Source of the DNA: Candidatus Saganbacteria bacterium
GTDB lineage: Bacteria > Margulisbacteria > WOR-1 > XYC2-FULL-46-14 > WPAF01
Direction: 5' to 3'
Length of the DNA: 36,741 bases
NCBI GenBank assembly: GCA_009772965.1
Contig: WPAF01000013.1
Location: forward strand, 1 to 36,741
Program-made: the position numbers and the translations under genes
Notes under the pieces: generated by a model
The model's database searches: none
The model's input: the letters and a program-made list of their open reading frames with translations, nothing else
What the model was told of the DNA's origin: nothing
Shown: positions 33,887-36,741 of the stretch, in pieces
Numbering within the stretch: the first letter of the stretch is position 1
Layout of the letters: each line of letters starts with the position of its first letter

Positions 33887-34095
33887 TAAAATCCTTCCTC
33901 CTTAGTATCAACCGCAAATTGCACAGCCGCCATACCCATCAAAAATGCCGAAAACAATCCACCAAAAAAAACTCGTATATTAAAAACATGAGCAGGAACA
34001 AACTGCCCAACAACTAAAGCTATAACAGTTAATTTAGCTAGATCGCGAAAAATATTAGAAATAACTTTTTTTTGGGCACCGGTTAAATTTCTCAT
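33886..34095 (-). CDS. Two-TM small membrane protein, cassette 1
   Basis: The 69-residue product starts MRNLTGAQKKVISNIFRDLA, a basic helix, then has two membrane helices (about 24-40 and 44-62) around VVGQFVPAHVFNIRVFFGG, ending in DTKEEGF. It matches the product at 27988-28197. The ATG at 34095 directly follows the coiled-coil stop; an in-frame start 24 nt earlier lies within that gene. Hairpin topology with both ends inside is expected from the charges. The pairing with a one-TM miniprotein in both cassettes suggests that they act together. Confidence 0.68.
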   Translation of the reverse strand: MRNLTGAQKKVISNIFRDLAKLTVIALVVGQFVPAHVFNIRVFFGGLFSAFLMGMAAVQFAVDTKEEGF

Positions 34096-34096
34096 T

Positions 34097-34414
34097 TTAT
34101 ACTGACATCTTCTCCTCAATCTTCCCTACTCTTGATTCAATAATGCATATCTTTTGATCCTGCTCGTCATCTTTAGCTTTTGCGAAAATCCTGTCTTCAC
34201 GCGCTTTTTCCAATTCACCCATAACTTTATCAAGCATAGTTGTAATTTTATCAAACCTCACATCAATTTTATCAAATTTCCTATCAATTTCATGGAATCT
34301 TCCATCAATTTTAAGTCCAAAACTTTCTAAATCTTTTTTTGTCGCAAACTTTTCCAAGTCTGCCTTTGTCGCAAAAATAGTCTTCATTTTAATGATATCT
34401 TTTTCCGTTATCAT
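34097..34414 (-). CDS. Small coiled-coil protein, copy 1 (first gene of cassette 1)
   Basis: The 105-residue protein begins MITEKDIIKMKTIFATKADL and has ATK-x-DLE repeats, followed by heptads (RFHEIDRKFDKIDVRFDKIT) and the same last 50 residues as the 86-residue copy at 33398-33658. It is predicted to be fully helical, soluble and oligomeric. It is the first substantial gene after the operon promoter. Its ATG overlaps the stop of a 22-residue leader ORF as TAATG, the same link as in the second copy. Function unknown; a cytoplasmic partner of the small membrane proteins is inferred from order. Confidence 0.7.
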   Translation of the reverse strand: MITEKDIIKMKTIFATKADLEKFATKKDLESFGLKIDGRFHEIDRKFDKIDVRFDKITTMLDKVMGELEKAREDRIFAKAKDDEQDQKICIIESRVGKIEEKMSV

Positions 34415-34482
34415 TATTTTTCTCCCATAATATATTTTCTGGAAAGTTTATCTGCGAGGACAATACAAGTTTGTTTCAGCAA
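34414..34482 (-). pseudogene. 22-residue leader ORF, decayed copy of the signal-peptide ORF
   Basis: From TTG 34482, preceded by GGGGAAG, it encodes LKQTCIVLADKLSRKYIMGEK. From IVLADKLS onward it matches the 33-residue ORF at 33658-33759 (NIVLADKLSGKYIREGK), and the stop overlaps the coiled-coil ATG in the same way. Together with a 20-codon ORF just upstream (34484-34546, starting MILFFYAGW) it forms a short coding leader for the operon. Confidence 0.4.
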
Positions 34483-34483
34483 C

Positions 34484-34546
34484 TTACTTCCCCTTTTTTA
34501 TTTTTGATGCCTCGGCTAACCACCCTGCGTAAAAAAACAAAATCAT
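34484..34546 (-). other. 20-residue leader ORF behind operon promoter
   Basis: The ORF reads MILFFYAGWLAEASKIKKGK, beginning inside a hairpin and ending one base before the TTG of the next leader ORF. It may be an out-of-frame remnant of a signal-peptide segment or a true leader peptide. Support is only positional. Confidence 0.3.
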
Positions 34547-34563
34547 TTTCTTCTCATGATTTT
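34539..34563 (-). promoter_or_regulatory. AT-rich hairpin with U-run just after transcription start
   Basis: On the minus strand AAAATCAT and ATGATTTT form an 8-bp stem (34539-34546 with 34556-34563, loop 9 nt), followed by GTTTTTTT. It begins about 4 nt after the predicted start of the 17-kb operon. It looks like a weak intrinsic terminator or a 5' stabiliser. Confidence 0.4.
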
Positions 34564-34573
34564 TATGGATTGT

Positions 34574-34601
34574 ATTATAACATCGCCGACATGTTTGTCA
34601 A
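34574..34601 (-). promoter_or_regulatory. Consensus promoter of the surface-protein operon
   Basis: On the minus strand a perfect TTGACA (34596-34601) and a perfect TATAAT (34574-34579) are 16 bp apart. Transcription would start near 34567. From here to 17569 every credible gene runs in the same direction with gaps of at most about 41 bp or with overlaps, and I saw no further consensus promoter. Confidence 0.75.
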
Positions 34602-34678
34602 CAATGTTTTTTAATGGTTTTTTAAATATTTCCAACAGGTCAGGACGCAGTGCAACAGGGTGGCAGGGCATGGGGTAA

Positions 34679-36604
<1,926 letters not shown>

Positions 36605-36609
36605 AATCT

Positions 36610-36638
36610 ATTATTACATCAGGTATTCAATAAGTCAA
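36610..36638 (-). promoter_or_regulatory. Probable purA promoter
   Basis: On the minus strand TTGACT (36633-36638) and AATAAT (36610-36615) are 17 bp apart. The predicted start near 36603 lies at the foot of the hairpin, so the mRNA would begin with it. Confidence 0.5.
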
Positions 36639-36650
36639 ACGGACGTATTG

Positions 36651-36741
36651 AGACATGTAAAATCTAACCAGGGAGCTATTCGTTAAGACATTTAAAAACC
36701 TAACCCGGGAATTGATAAAAAATGAGACAAACTTCAATAAT
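36651..36741. repeat. Iterated 35-39 bp direct repeats at window edge
   Basis: Units starting at 36651 (AGACATGTAAAATCTAACCA) and 36686 (AGACATTTAAAAACCTAACC) share most positions, including a following GGGA. A third AGACA begins at 36725 and is cut by the window end. Such spaced repeats occur at ends of some insertion sequences and at multi-site operators. No transposase gene is visible here. Confidence 0.45.

Noticed and set aside
34500-34530. Riboswitch-like GCAGGGTGGTTAGCCGAGGC in the operon leader
   Set aside because: The word looked like an aptamer fragment, but no paired partner or known consensus could be found.
17569-34601. Calling the operon a type IX secretion system
   Set aside because: Only PorV-like and FlgD-like domains are present; no SprA, PorK/L/M/N, PorT or PorU homologue is visible.

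Overview
The window looks like chromosomal DNA of an uncultured diderm bacterium. The host genes (lepA, hemW, hrcA-grpE-dnaK-dnaJ, rsmE, purA, queC) are ordinary bacterial housekeeping genes. The surface genes are PorV-like outer-membrane barrels fused to SLH domains, Ycf48-like propellers and FlgD-like secreted proteins. That mixture recalls Margulisbacteria/Saganbacteria (WOR-1) and relatives; the placement is inference from gene content only.

Region 1 (1-7511) is most of an integrated phage-like element lying against the 3' end of a tRNA-Ser(GCU) gene. It carries a predicted short RNA with its own promoter and terminator, a SpoVG-like protein, a primase-polymerase/zinc-finger/helicase protein, an iteron-like stretch that could be its origin, TerS and TerL, a RusA-like resolvase, an excisionase-like HTH protein, two tiny ORFs, a divergent repressor with a very compact switch, and a tyrosine integrase. 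No portal, capsid or tail gene is visible, so it may be a satellite; its left end is outside the window.

Region 2 (7512-7921) holds two minus-strand tRNA-Ser genes (GCU and UGA) separated by repeat-rich DNA. Region 3 (7922-17579) has a minus-strand PorV-SLH gene, then plus-strand lepA-hemW (ATGA overlap), a heat-shock operon behind a CIRCE element (hrcA encodes an unusually short repressor), and rsmE. hemW contains palindromic in-frame inserts.

Region 4 (17569-34601, all minus) reads as one operon of about 17 kb that starts at a consensus promoter near 34574-34601 and ends tail-to-tail with rsmE. In transcription order it encodes short leader ORFs, a coiled-coil protein, a two-TM protein, a one-TM miniprotein, a signal-peptide-only ORF, a second coiled-coil protein, then secreted proteins alternating between two families (A1-B1-A2-B2, a second small-membrane cassette, A3-B3), a FlgD-like secreted protein, a PorV-SLH barrel and two paralogous Ycf48-propeller/TIG proteins. 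I propose this as a multi-component cell-surface assembly. It is the best candidate here for an undescribed system.

Region 5 (34679-36741, minus) holds purA and queC, overlapping, behind a promoter and a terminator-like hairpin that abuts the purA start codon. Iterated direct repeats fill the right edge.
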